This document shows positions 7,751 to 14,698 of a stretch of 50,557 nt of DNA, piece after piece. A program made the position numbers and the translations under genes. The notes below the pieces were generated by a model. The model was not told the DNA's origin. It did not search any database and was given only the letters and a program-made list of their open reading frames with translations. Source of the DNA: an uncultured Erwinia sp. (GTDB lineage: Bacteria > Pseudomonadota > Gammaproteobacteria > Enterobacterales > Enterobacteriaceae); assembly GCA_946221915.1 (NCBI GenBank), contig CAMIKG010000033.1, positions 1-50,557 of the forward strand, in the 5' to 3' direction. How positions within the stretch are numbered: position 1 is the first letter of the stretch; each line of letters opens with the position of its first letter.

Positions 7751-8696
7751 GAACACTACTCTTATACCGGGTGGCGACCGTATAGCCCTGTTGCAGACCT
7801 TTGTACGTATCGTTGAGAGCGGCAGTCTCTCAGCGGCGGCACAGCAGCTGGCAACCACACAGCCGACCATCAGCCGACGCCTGCAGACGCTGGAGCAGCT
7901 GCTGGGCGTAAAACTGATCCAGCGCACCACGCACAGCATGACGCTGACCGATGACGGTGAACGCTGTTATCGCCAGGCGCAGAAACTGATTGGCAGCTGG
8001 CTGGTGATGGAAGATGAAGTCAGCCGGGTGCGTGATGAGCCGGTAGGCGTACTGCGCGTGCGTGCGCCGCATGCCTTTGGGCAGGATCAGATGATCGCGC
8101 CGCTGGCGGAGTATCTGCAGCGCTACCCGCAGGTCAGTGTGGAGTGGATGCTGAATGACCGCTCGCCGGATTTTGTTGCGGAAGGTATCGACTGCGCGAT
8201 TCAGGTGGGCGCAGTAACCGATCCTTCCGTGGTGGCGGTGCTGCTGGCGGAAGTGCCGCGTATTCTGGTGGCTGCGCCATCACTGCTGGCACGCTGTGCG
8301 CCGGTGGAGCAGGTGGCGGATCTGGCGCAGTTGCCCTGGCTGGCGTTAAGCAGCTTTTACCGTACAGAAGTGACGCTGCAGCACACCGCCAGCGGTGAGT
8401 TTTACCAGCTGCCGATTGCGCCGCGCCTCAGCAGCGACAGCCTGTATGCGGTGCGTAAAGCGGTACTGGGCGGCATGGGCACGGCAATTATCTCGTCGTG
8501 GGTGGTGCAGGAGGATCTCGCCAGTGGACGTCTTCAACAGCTGCTGCCCGCCTGGCAGGCGCCGCCTCTACCGGTTTATCTGCTCTATCCCTGGGCCAGC
8601 TACTATCCGGCGCGTTTGCGGAAGTTTATGGAATTAATGAAAGCGGTGATGCCACAGCTGACGGGAACCCAGCCGCCGAAACACGGCGCGGAGTAA
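7749..8696 (+). CDS. LysR-family transcriptional regulator
   Basis: A 315-residue LysR protein. The N-terminal winged helix reads LLQTFVRIVESGSLSAAAQQL then TTQPTISRRLQTLEQLLGVKL, and a periplasmic-binding-like effector domain occupies about 95-300. The frame is open upstream to 7590, but that would overlap the divergent exporter, and the fold begins at ATG 7749. The gene probably regulates the divergent MFS exporter. No clear ribosome site precedes the start, which may mean weak or leaderless translation. A hairpin at 8718-8747 follows. Confidence 0.88.
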   Translation: MNTTLIPGGDRIALLQTFVRIVESGSLSAAAQQLATTQPTISRRLQTLEQLLGVKLIQRTTHSMTLTDDGERCYRQAQKLIGSWLVMEDEVSRVRDEPVGVLRVRAPHAFGQDQMIAPLAEYLQRYPQVSVEWMLNDRSPDFVAEGIDCAIQVGAVTDPSVVAVLLAEVPRILVAAPSLLARCAPVEQVADLAQLPWLALSSFYRTEVTLQHTASGEFYQLPIAPRLSSDSLYAVRKAVLGGMGTAIISSWVVQEDLASGRLQQLLPAWQAPPLPVYLLYPWASYYPARLRKFMELMKAVMPQLTGTQPPKHGAE

Positions 8697-8717
8697 TCCT
8701 TCGCACGTAACTCTTAA

Positions 8718-8747
8718 TGCGGTGATGGCAGGTGGGTTGTCACCGCA
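8718..8747 (+). terminator. Hairpin after lysR (weak terminator candidate)
   Basis: Perfect 8-base arms TGCGGTGA and TCACCGCA with a 14-base loop, 21 bases after the lysR stop. There is no U-tract, so it may only protect the 3' end or act with Rho. Confidence 0.35.
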
Positions 8748-8891
8748 CATGTCAAATAGTAACGGGGTGAAACTATGCGGGACGGATAACATCGCAGCGC
8801 CTGCGTATGTGTTATTCGGTAATACAGGACAGGATGCCAGTCTCAATTCTGTACGTCAGGACTTCGATCAATCCATCCGGAGATAGCAGTC

Positions 8892-10502
8892 ATGGCCAAA
8901 CTTGAATCCCCCCGCAGTTTTCGTCAGGTCACACTTGATACGGGCGCCTTCTTGCGCTGGAGTTATCCAGGAATAGCCGATTTATCAAAGATATTGCTTT
9001 CATATATAGCTGTAAAAGAAGTCAAAGAATTCCAGATCTCTGAAATAAAAGGGAGCAATACGACGCTACTGAAATCGTTGCCAGGCAACCAGTTTGAACT
9101 GGCTATCCCCCCGGAGTGGATCGGCCGTTCGCTGGTGATTACCGCCACGATATCAGAAGAGAATCAACAGTGGAAAGGTAAGGTCAGCGAACCGAGCCTG
9201 CCCGTAGTGGTGACTGGCGAGGCATGTATTCCGGCAGAAAATAAAGCGCCGCCATGGTTTACCAGAATGGAAGAGACTGAACAAAGAACGCTGAGCACCA
9301 GCCGCTATTATCAGGAGTGGCTAAGCTATACCGCGAACCTGTGCAGTGATGTACGTCGCGTGTATAGCGACACGACGAAAGTCAAAGTTGTCGCCTGGCG
9401 CGCAGCAGAGGACAACAAACTGCTGTTCCATGGCGATGAAGAAGGCCGCCCGCCGGAGGAGATTTTTGTGACGGGGCTGACCGCACCAGAACCGCTTGGC
9501 TCGATGGAAATGCGCAACGGCGCCCACAAGGGGGCGCTGGAAAGCTTCTCTTACTCTTTTCACGTTGCCGCTGAGTTCGCAGGCTATGACCCGGATGAGT
9601 TTCCGGGGCTTGGCAGATATGTGTATCTGATTTCGGTAAATGGGGGGCTGGACGTTGAGGAGTCGTTGCATCCCGGCAGCACAACCGAGGCGGAAATCGC
9701 CTACCCTGGCGGCGTCCACCGCAACCATATTGTTGGTGCGCTGACGATGGATGATGAACTGAATATCACCGCCTATCAGCCCAACCCGTGGTTCAGGCTG
9801 TCAGATAACGTACCACCCGAAGGCTATGTTGATGTGATCACTGTGTGTTCCGCGCCGCTCAGTATCAGAACCTACCTTAATCCCGCCAACCAGCCGATCG
9901 TGCATCCGGAGATGGTGCGGGTGAAAGCCGGCACGCCAGTACAGGTTTCGCTGGCGGATGGGCAGGGCAAACCTTTTGTCAGCGCCTGGCGCATCAACAA
10001 TGTGCTGTCCGATTTTGATTCTCTGAACCAGACCGGTGCTTCCTCCTGCCTGGTTGATACCAGCCAGACACGTCCGGACCGCACCATCATGGTGGAAGCC
10101 GTACAGGATTATGATTTTCTTGATTATCATAACGATGTCATCGATCAGCGACGTATCAAACCAGAAGGCATTGTGCTGGTGCCGCGCAAAGGTCCCACTG
10201 AATTTACGGTGCAGGCCAGCCCCAGCGATGATGATCGGTATGATTATCATTTCAGATGGACGCCTCCGGCTACGCTGACCGGCGTCACTGGCTACCGCAT
10301 CTACCTGATTCGCAAAAGTCGCCGCCACTATGAGCGGATCGAGGTACTGTTCGTCGGCGGGGCAGATACGCGTGAGGGAATATTACATGCAACGGAATAC
10401 CCGCCTTACGACAGTCAATTTATCGTCACGGCGTGTATTGGCGAGCATATGGAAACAGGCGATTCACCGTTAGCGGGTGAACCACAGCCGAAACAGCGCT
10501 GA
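8892..10502 (+). CDS. ADP-ribosyltransferase-like toxin (cholera/pertussis-toxin fold), orphan
   Basis: A 536-residue protein. Residues about 165-295 carry the ordered marks of R-S-E mono-ADP-ribosyltransferases: VVAWRA (Arg170), RPPEEIF (186-192, matching RPPDEI in cholera toxin A), a degenerate STS strand SYS (220-222) followed by AAEFA, YVYLISV (243-249), and TEAEIAYPGGV with the ExE pair Glu266/Glu268, equivalent to EQEVSALGGI in cholera toxin. Fifteen residues are inserted between Arg170-Ala and RPPEE. The N-terminal third and the C-terminal part (about 435-520, beta-rich, fibronectin-III-like) are not recognised as delivery domains. There is no signal peptide, B subunit or neighbouring immunity-like gene. 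ATG 8892 has GGAG upstream. The fold call is from motifs only; activity and target are unproven. Confidence 0.7.
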   Translation: MAKLESPRSFRQVTLDTGAFLRWSYPGIADLSKILLSYIAVKEVKEFQISEIKGSNTTLLKSLPGNQFELAIPPEWIGRSLVITATISEENQQWKGKVSEPSLPVVVTGEACIPAENKAPPWFTRMEETEQRTLSTSRYYQEWLSYTANLCSDVRRVYSDTTKVKVVAWRAAEDNKLLFHGDEEGRPPEEIFVTGLTAPEPLGSMEMRNGAHKGALESFSYSFHVAAEFAGYDPDEFPGLGRYVYLISVNGGLDVEESLHPGSTTEAEIAYPGGVHRNHIVGALTMDDELNITAYQPNPWFRLSDNVPPEGYVDVITVCSAPLSIRTYLNPANQPIVHPEMVRVKAGTPVQVSLADGQGKPFVSAWRINNVLSDFDSLNQTGASSCLVDTSQTRPDRTIMVEAVQDYDFLDYHNDVIDQRRIKPEGIVLVPRKGPTEFTVQASPSDDDRYDYHFRWTPPATLTGVTGYRIYLIRKSRRHYERIEVLFVGGADTREGILHATEYPPYDSQFIVTACIGEHMETGDSPLAGEPQPKQR

Positions 10503-10546
10503 TACTGGGCAGGGAGGAAAGGTGTGGTTCACAAGCGCTAAAGCAG

Positions 10547-10572
10547 GGGAACGGAGATCCTTTTCCGTTCCC
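10547..10572. terminator. Hairpin between convergent toxin-like and chemoreceptor genes
   Basis: Perfect 9-base arms GGGAACGGA and TCCGTTCCC with an eight-base loop sit between the convergent genes ending at 10502 and 10586. U-tracts are weak on both strands, so it is a probable but modest bidirectional terminator. Confidence 0.5.
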
Positions 10573-10585
10573 GGCCGGCAGCTGC

Positions 10586-12436
10586 TTAATACGGCGCTGG
10601 CAGGTTTTTACGTTCCAGCTGGAAGTGATTGACCAGATTTTCCAGTAATACGGCCTGTTCTTCCAGCGCATTAGCAGAAACGGAAGAGGCGGAGACCAGT
10701 GAAGCGTTCTGCTGGGTGGTGGTATCCAGTTCGCTCACCGCACGGGCGATCTGCTCAATACCGCGGCTCTGCTCTTCAGAAGCGGAAGAAATTTCTTCCA
10801 TAATATCGTTAACACGATGGATAGCGCTGACCACGTTTTCCATGGTTTCACCAGCACGCACTACCTGCGCATTGCCGTTATCAATACGGCTCACCGATTC
10901 ATTGATCAGCTGTGCGATATCTTTTGCTGCCTGCGAGCTGCGTTGCGACAGATTACGCACTTCGCTGGCCACCACGGCAAAGCCACGACCCTGCTCACCG
11001 GCACGCGCGGCTTCCACGGCGGCGTTCAGCGCGAGGATATTGGTCTGGAAGGCGATGCTGTTAATCACCGCAGTGATATCCGCAATCTTCTTCGAACTGG
11101 CAGAGATGTCGCCCATGGTTTTCACCACTTCACGCACTGCCGCGCCGCCAACAGCTGCGGTTTTCGACGCTTCAGCGGCAATTTCGCTGGCGTGACGCGC
11201 GTTATCGGCGTTGTTTTTCACCGTCGAGGTCAGCTGTTCCATGCTGGCGGCGGTTTCCACTACGGCGGCAGCCTGCTGCTCGGTACGCGAGGAGAGGTCA
11301 GTATTGCCGACGTTAATCGTCGATGCTGCCTGGGAGACCGTCAGCACGCTGCTGCGCACATCGCCAATCACCGAACGCAGCCGCTCGTTCATACGGCCCA
11401 TGGCAGAGGCAAGTTTACCCAGTTCATCATGGCGGTCAGTCTGGAAATCAGAACTCAGGTCGCCGCTGGCAATACGCTCCGCCAGCGCCAGGTTCATCAT
11501 CACCGGACGGGTAATTTGGCGGATAATATACCAGGCAACCAGCACGCCAAACAGGATCGCCAGCGCGCCGATGATCAGCATGGTGCTGGTCGCGCCGAAG
11601 GTCAGGGCGTCATTCTCGCTTTTCACTAACGCCATAATCTGTTTAATCGAAGCACTGCTCTTATCACCGGCCGTTTTCACGTCGTTTTCCGCCGCGCGTA
11701 ATTCCGCGTAAGCAGCATCATAACTATTGCTTAGCTGCTTATAGCTGAGTGCTTCCTGCCACAGTTTCTGCAGCGTGGCCTGACTGTCGGCCGGCAGTTG
11801 CGGCAGCAGGTTGTTCAGTGAGCGCTGGGTTTCCGCCACCTGGCTTTCCAGTGATTTGCGCAGGGCATCATTGGCGCTAAAACGCAGCGCCCAGGACTTC
11901 TCCTGCACCTGACTGATTGCCAGCAGTTGAGTAAAAAGTGCCGAGGTAATGTTATTGTCCGCCAGCGGGGTGCGGATCAGCTGCACATAGCTTTCAGTCT
12001 GGTCTTTGTTATTCAGGCCATCGAGTTGCGCACGCAGCGCGGAGAGTTTACTGGTGGCGACGGTCATCGCCGAGATGCTGCTCTGGAAGCTGTTAAGGTG
12101 GGTGCTAATATCCTGGATAATCTTTTGCTGATCGTCCGTCCAGTCCAGTGCGCTGGCTTCTTTATTGAGTTCTGCCGCGTGGGTAACAAAATCGGACATG
12201 ATTTTGCCCGCTTTCTCATCGCCATAGAGGTATTTCAGCCGGTTGATCTTGGCCTGAAACACTTCAATATTGATGTCATACACCAGATTGGTTTTCTCAT
12301 ACAGCCCGCGAATAGACTGGAAGCGTCCGACGCTGAGCATGGTCGACAGCGCGACCAGCAGCAGCACCAGACCAAATCCAATCGACAGCTTGCGGGTTAT
12401 TCTGACGTTGCGTAATCGGGATGCCAAACCTGTCAT
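10586..12436 (-). CDS. Methyl-accepting chemotaxis protein with long helical (HBM-like) sensor domain
   Basis: A 616-residue receptor. TM1 is near residues 18-38, then about 240 residues of all-helical periplasmic domain, TM2 near 283-305, HAMP, and a canonical signalling hairpin (AFQTNILALNAAVEAARAGEQGRGF). The size and two-module look of the sensor resemble the helical bimodular (HBM) domain known from McpS-type receptors of organic acids; the ligand here is unknown. ATG 12460 is also in frame, but ATG 12436 has AAGGAG seven bases away and is preferred. A near-consensus sigma-28 promoter lies about 55 bases upstream, placing it in the flagellar regulon. There is no NWETF tail. Confidence 0.9.
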   Translation of the reverse strand: MTGLASRLRNVRITRKLSIGFGLVLLLVALSTMLSVGRFQSIRGLYEKTNLVYDINIEVFQAKINRLKYLYGDEKAGKIMSDFVTHAAELNKEASALDWTDDQQKIIQDISTHLNSFQSSISAMTVATSKLSALRAQLDGLNNKDQTESYVQLIRTPLADNNITSALFTQLLAISQVQEKSWALRFSANDALRKSLESQVAETQRSLNNLLPQLPADSQATLQKLWQEALSYKQLSNSYDAAYAELRAAENDVKTAGDKSSASIKQIMALVKSENDALTFGATSTMLIIGALAILFGVLVAWYIIRQITRPVMMNLALAERIASGDLSSDFQTDRHDELGKLASAMGRMNERLRSVIGDVRSSVLTVSQAASTINVGNTDLSSRTEQQAAAVVETAASMEQLTSTVKNNADNARHASEIAAEASKTAAVGGAAVREVVKTMGDISASSKKIADITAVINSIAFQTNILALNAAVEAARAGEQGRGFAVVASEVRNLSQRSSQAAKDIAQLINESVSRIDNGNAQVVRAGETMENVVSAIHRVNDIMEEISSASEEQSRGIEQIARAVSELDTTTQQNASLVSASSVSANALEEQAVLLENLVNHFQLERKNLPAPY

Positions 12437-12490
12437 TATTCTTCTCCTTGCCTGCCACATATGCCATAAAACAAAAAGACCCTGAGGTCG

Positions 12491-12517
12491 TTATCGGTTT
12501 GTTCTGGCGGGAGTTTA
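12491..12517 (-). promoter_or_regulatory. Sigma-28 (FliA) promoter of the chemoreceptor gene
   Basis: Read on the minus strand: TAAACTCC, 11 bases, ACCGATAA. The enterobacterial FliA consensus is TAAAGTTT-N11-GCCGATAA, so the spacer is exact and the -10 has seven of eight matches. It directs transcription toward the start at 12436 with a leader of about 50 bases. Confidence 0.75.
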
Positions 12518-12825
12518 GGGCAAGCAGTGCTCTGACCAGCAAGAAGTGTGATCTGTGCAGATAAGTGAAGGAAATGTGATGAAAAGGGTTGAAAGTTAAG
12601 ACGAATAAATAATTGGTTAGTTCATTGATGACGACGTCTTATTGCCAAAGGAAAACAGCGAACGTCCCCGACATGTTGTTGCAGGGATTGATCTCATTGT
12701 CGGGATCGTTGCAAAGTCGATTCCTCTGGAAGGGGATGAGTTCTGACGTGGTGCTCTTGATGTGCTTAAAAAAAATTAACAACCAAAGCAAAAATCGTCA
12801 TAACGCGCGGCATTTGCGGTTAAAG

Positions 12826-12868
12826 CCGCATTAACAGGGCTTTGTACACTAGAACCACATTAATGCGG
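12826..12868. promoter_or_regulatory. 9-base inverted repeat around the nitroreductase promoter
   Basis: Arms CCGCATTAA (12826-12834) and TTAATGCGG (12860-12868) flank a TACACT -10-like element at 12845 and the right arm touches the GGAGG ribosome site. A third related half-site (GCGGTTAA) lies just left of the left arm. This looks like a repressor operator pair or, if transcription starts further upstream, a hairpin hiding the ribosome site. The rest of 12518-12825 shows no convincing gene. Confidence 0.5.
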
Positions 12869-12875
12869 AGGTTCC

Positions 12876-13616
12876 ATGAGTACAGTTATTGATATTTTTA
12901 CGCGCCATAAAAGCGATCGCAGCTTTACCGATCAGCCGATTGATGATGCGCTGCTGGAGCGTATTATCAGCGCCGCCTGGCGCGCGCCAACCTCAGTCAA
13001 CTCGCAGCAGGTCTCCGTTATTGTTTCCCGCAGTGCTGAAAACCGCCAGAAAATTTCTCAGCTGGCAGGCGGGCAGCCATGGATTGCCAAAGCGCCGGTA
13101 TTTCTGACCTTTGTGCTGGATATGCATAAAAGCGAACGGGCGATGGCGCTGATCGATCAGCAGCAGATTGCCCATGAAAGTATCGAAAGCATTGTCTCCG
13201 GCGCCACGGATGTCGGTATTGCGCTGGCATCGGTAATGGCCTCCGCCCGCTCAGAGGGGCTGGGTGTGGTGCCGATTGGCGGTATCCGCCGTTCACCGCT
13301 GGAGATGGTTGAGCTGTTGAACCTGCCGAAACACACCTTCCCGCTGGCAGGCGTCGCGCTGGGTTATGTCGATGTGCCCGCTCACCAGAAACCGCGTCTG
13401 CCGCTGGAAACGTTTATCCATAATGAAAGCTATCAGACGGCAGGTCTGGACGAAAAAATCGCCCAATACAATCAGGAAATCAGCCAGCACTGGCAGGATA
13501 TTGGCCGCAGCGACGGCGACAGCTGGAGTGAAAGTGTGGCGGGTTACTATCGCCATATCTACTTCCCGCATGTGCTGGAAGCGCTGCAGAATCAGGGCTT
13601 TGGCAACGATAAATAA
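12876..13616 (+). CDS. NfsA-like NAD(P)H-dependent nitroreductase/FMN oxidoreductase
   Basis: A 246-residue flavoprotein of the nitroreductase fold. The layout matches NfsA: N-terminal HKSDRSFTDQPI (FMN-phosphate-binding HRS-type motif), the SAxRAPTSVNSQ stretch, the SEGLGVVPIGGIR segment, PLAGVALGYV, and a KPRLPLETFIHNESY loop equivalent to KPRLPASILVHENSY in E. coli NfsA. NfsA-type enzymes reduce nitroaromatics and quinones with NADPH and FMN, and relatives act as FMN reductases. It lies next to the organosulfur genes, where no SsuE is seen, so it could supply reduced flavin there (inference). It is monocistronic with a GGAGG ribosome site and an operator-like palindrome. Confidence 0.82.
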   Translation: MSTVIDIFTRHKSDRSFTDQPIDDALLERIISAAWRAPTSVNSQQVSVIVSRSAENRQKISQLAGGQPWIAKAPVFLTFVLDMHKSERAMALIDQQQIAHESIESIVSGATDVGIALASVMASARSEGLGVVPIGGIRRSPLEMVELLNLPKHTFPLAGVALGYVDVPAHQKPRLPLETFIHNESYQTAGLDEKIAQYNQEISQHWQDIGRSDGDSWSESVAGYYRHIYFPHVLEALQNQGFGNDK

Positions 13617-13628
13617 CGGTCATGGGCT

Positions 13629-13651
13629 TCTCCCCCGGTAAACGGGGGAGA
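13629..13651. terminator. Hairpin between convergent nitroreductase and ssuA genes
   Basis: Perfect 9-base stem TCTCCCCCG/CGGGGGAGA with a GTAAA loop. It is very stable but has no adjoining U-tract on either strand. Its position between convergent stops (13616 and 13659) makes a bidirectional terminator likely. Confidence 0.55.
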
Positions 13652-13658
13652 GTGCGGG

Positions 13659-14606
13659 TTACTTTTTATCCTGTGACCAGGTGGCGCTGGCCACATCTAC
13701 CTTCACCGGCAGCAGGCCAATGCGGGTAAATGTATCTGCCAGCGCCTGCTGCTGCTTAAACACTTCCGGCGTCATCCGCTGCGCGCCAAATGGCATACGG
13801 CTCATCGCCCGCTGCCAGATGCCCTTATCCAGTCCGGTGGATTTCGCCAGAATGTCTGCCGCGTCAGCTGGGTGCTGATTCGCCCAGTCGCTTAACTGCT
13901 GCAGCTCGGTAATCACTTTCTGCGCCGTCTGCGGGTAGCCGTCAGCAAACTTACGGCTGGCAAGATAGAAGGTGTAGTGCGGCGCCAGACCCTCGGCGTT
14001 TTTCACCAGCCGTGCTTTGGCATTGGTTTCCACTTCCGCATAGTACGGGTCCCAGATCACCCAGGCATCCACCGCGCCACGCTGGAAGGCGGCACGTGCG
14101 TCGGCTGGCGGCAGATAGACCGGGGTAATGTCTTTATAGGTCAGGCCAGCGTCTTCCAGTGCGCGCACCAGCAGATAATTGACATCAGACCCTTTATTCA
14201 GCGCCACGCGCTTGCCTTTCAGGTCCGCCACGGTTTTTACTGGCGAGTTCTCCGGCACCACAATCGCTTCCGTCTGCGGGTTGGCGGGTGAGTGCGCCAG
14301 ATAGACCAGGTCCGCTTGCGCCGCCTGAGCAAAAGTCGGCGGCGCATCGCCGGTGGCCGCGAGATCGATACTGCCGATATTCAGCCCTTCCAGCATCTGC
14401 GGTCCGGCGGGGAATTCAATCCAGCGCACCTCAATACCCTGTTGCTTAAACTGCTCATCCAGCGTGCCGCGATATTTCAGCAGAGCGAAAATATTGGCTT
14501 TCTGGAAACCGATATTGACGGTTTTCGGCGCAGTTTCCGCCTGCGCCTGCGGCAGTGTCGTGATCAGGGCAGCGGCCAGCAGACCGCTGAAGAGTGTTTT
14601 CTTCAT
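13659..14606 (-). CDS. ssuA: Aliphatic sulfonate ABC transporter substrate-binding protein (SsuA)
   Basis: A 315-residue periplasmic protein with a Sec signal peptide (MKKTLFSGLLAAALITTLPQ, cleavage near AQA). The mature part follows E. coli SsuA through VNIGFQKANIFALLKYRG, WIEFPAGPQMLEGLNIGSID, GDAPPTFAQAAQADLVY, VADLKGKRVALNKGSD, PADARAAFQRGAVDAWVIWD. SsuA delivers alkanesulfonates to SsuBC; no SsuB or SsuC gene is present in this window. The frame extends upstream to 14642, but ATG 14606 has an AGGA site and starts the signal peptide. It lies 92 bases downstream of the activator-SsuA fusion gene on the same strand and may be co-transcribed with it. Confidence 0.88.
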   Translation of the reverse strand: MKKTLFSGLLAAALITTLPQAQAETAPKTVNIGFQKANIFALLKYRGTLDEQFKQQGIEVRWIEFPAGPQMLEGLNIGSIDLAATGDAPPTFAQAAQADLVYLAHSPANPQTEAIVVPENSPVKTVADLKGKRVALNKGSDVNYLLVRALEDAGLTYKDITPVYLPPADARAAFQRGAVDAWVIWDPYYAEVETNAKARLVKNAEGLAPHYTFYLASRKFADGYPQTAQKVITELQQLSDWANQHPADAADILAKSTGLDKGIWQRAMSRMPFGAQRMTPEVFKQQQALADTFTRIGLLPVKVDVASATWSQDKK

Positions 14607-14698
14607 GTTATGTTCCTGGTTGCCTGAGGTTGGCGGAAACATAGCAAACCTGACGGCAGGCGCTTAGCGACGAAAAATCATATCGTTAGTTAAAAAAA

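Noticed and set aside
7148..7816. Plus-strand open frame (222 codons) opposite the MFS exporter
   Set aside because: High-GC shadow frame rich in Gln, Arg and His; the exporter on the other strand explains the region.
8892..10502. Type VI or contact-dependent toxin with immunity partner
   Set aside because: No PAAR, VgrG, Rhs, MIX or CdiA-like sequence and no small downstream gene before the convergent chemoreceptor, so an interbacterial toxin-immunity pair is not supported.
10817..11629. Long plus-strand open frame (270 codons) opposite the canonical chemoreceptor
   Set aside because: Mirror frame of a highly conserved receptor signalling domain; the chemoreceptor on the minus strand has a sigma-28 promoter, ribosome site and full domain structure.
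12613..12834. Plus-strand open frame of 73 codons before the nitroreductase gene
   Set aside because: No ribosome site, irregular composition, and it runs into the palindromic promoter region of the following gene.
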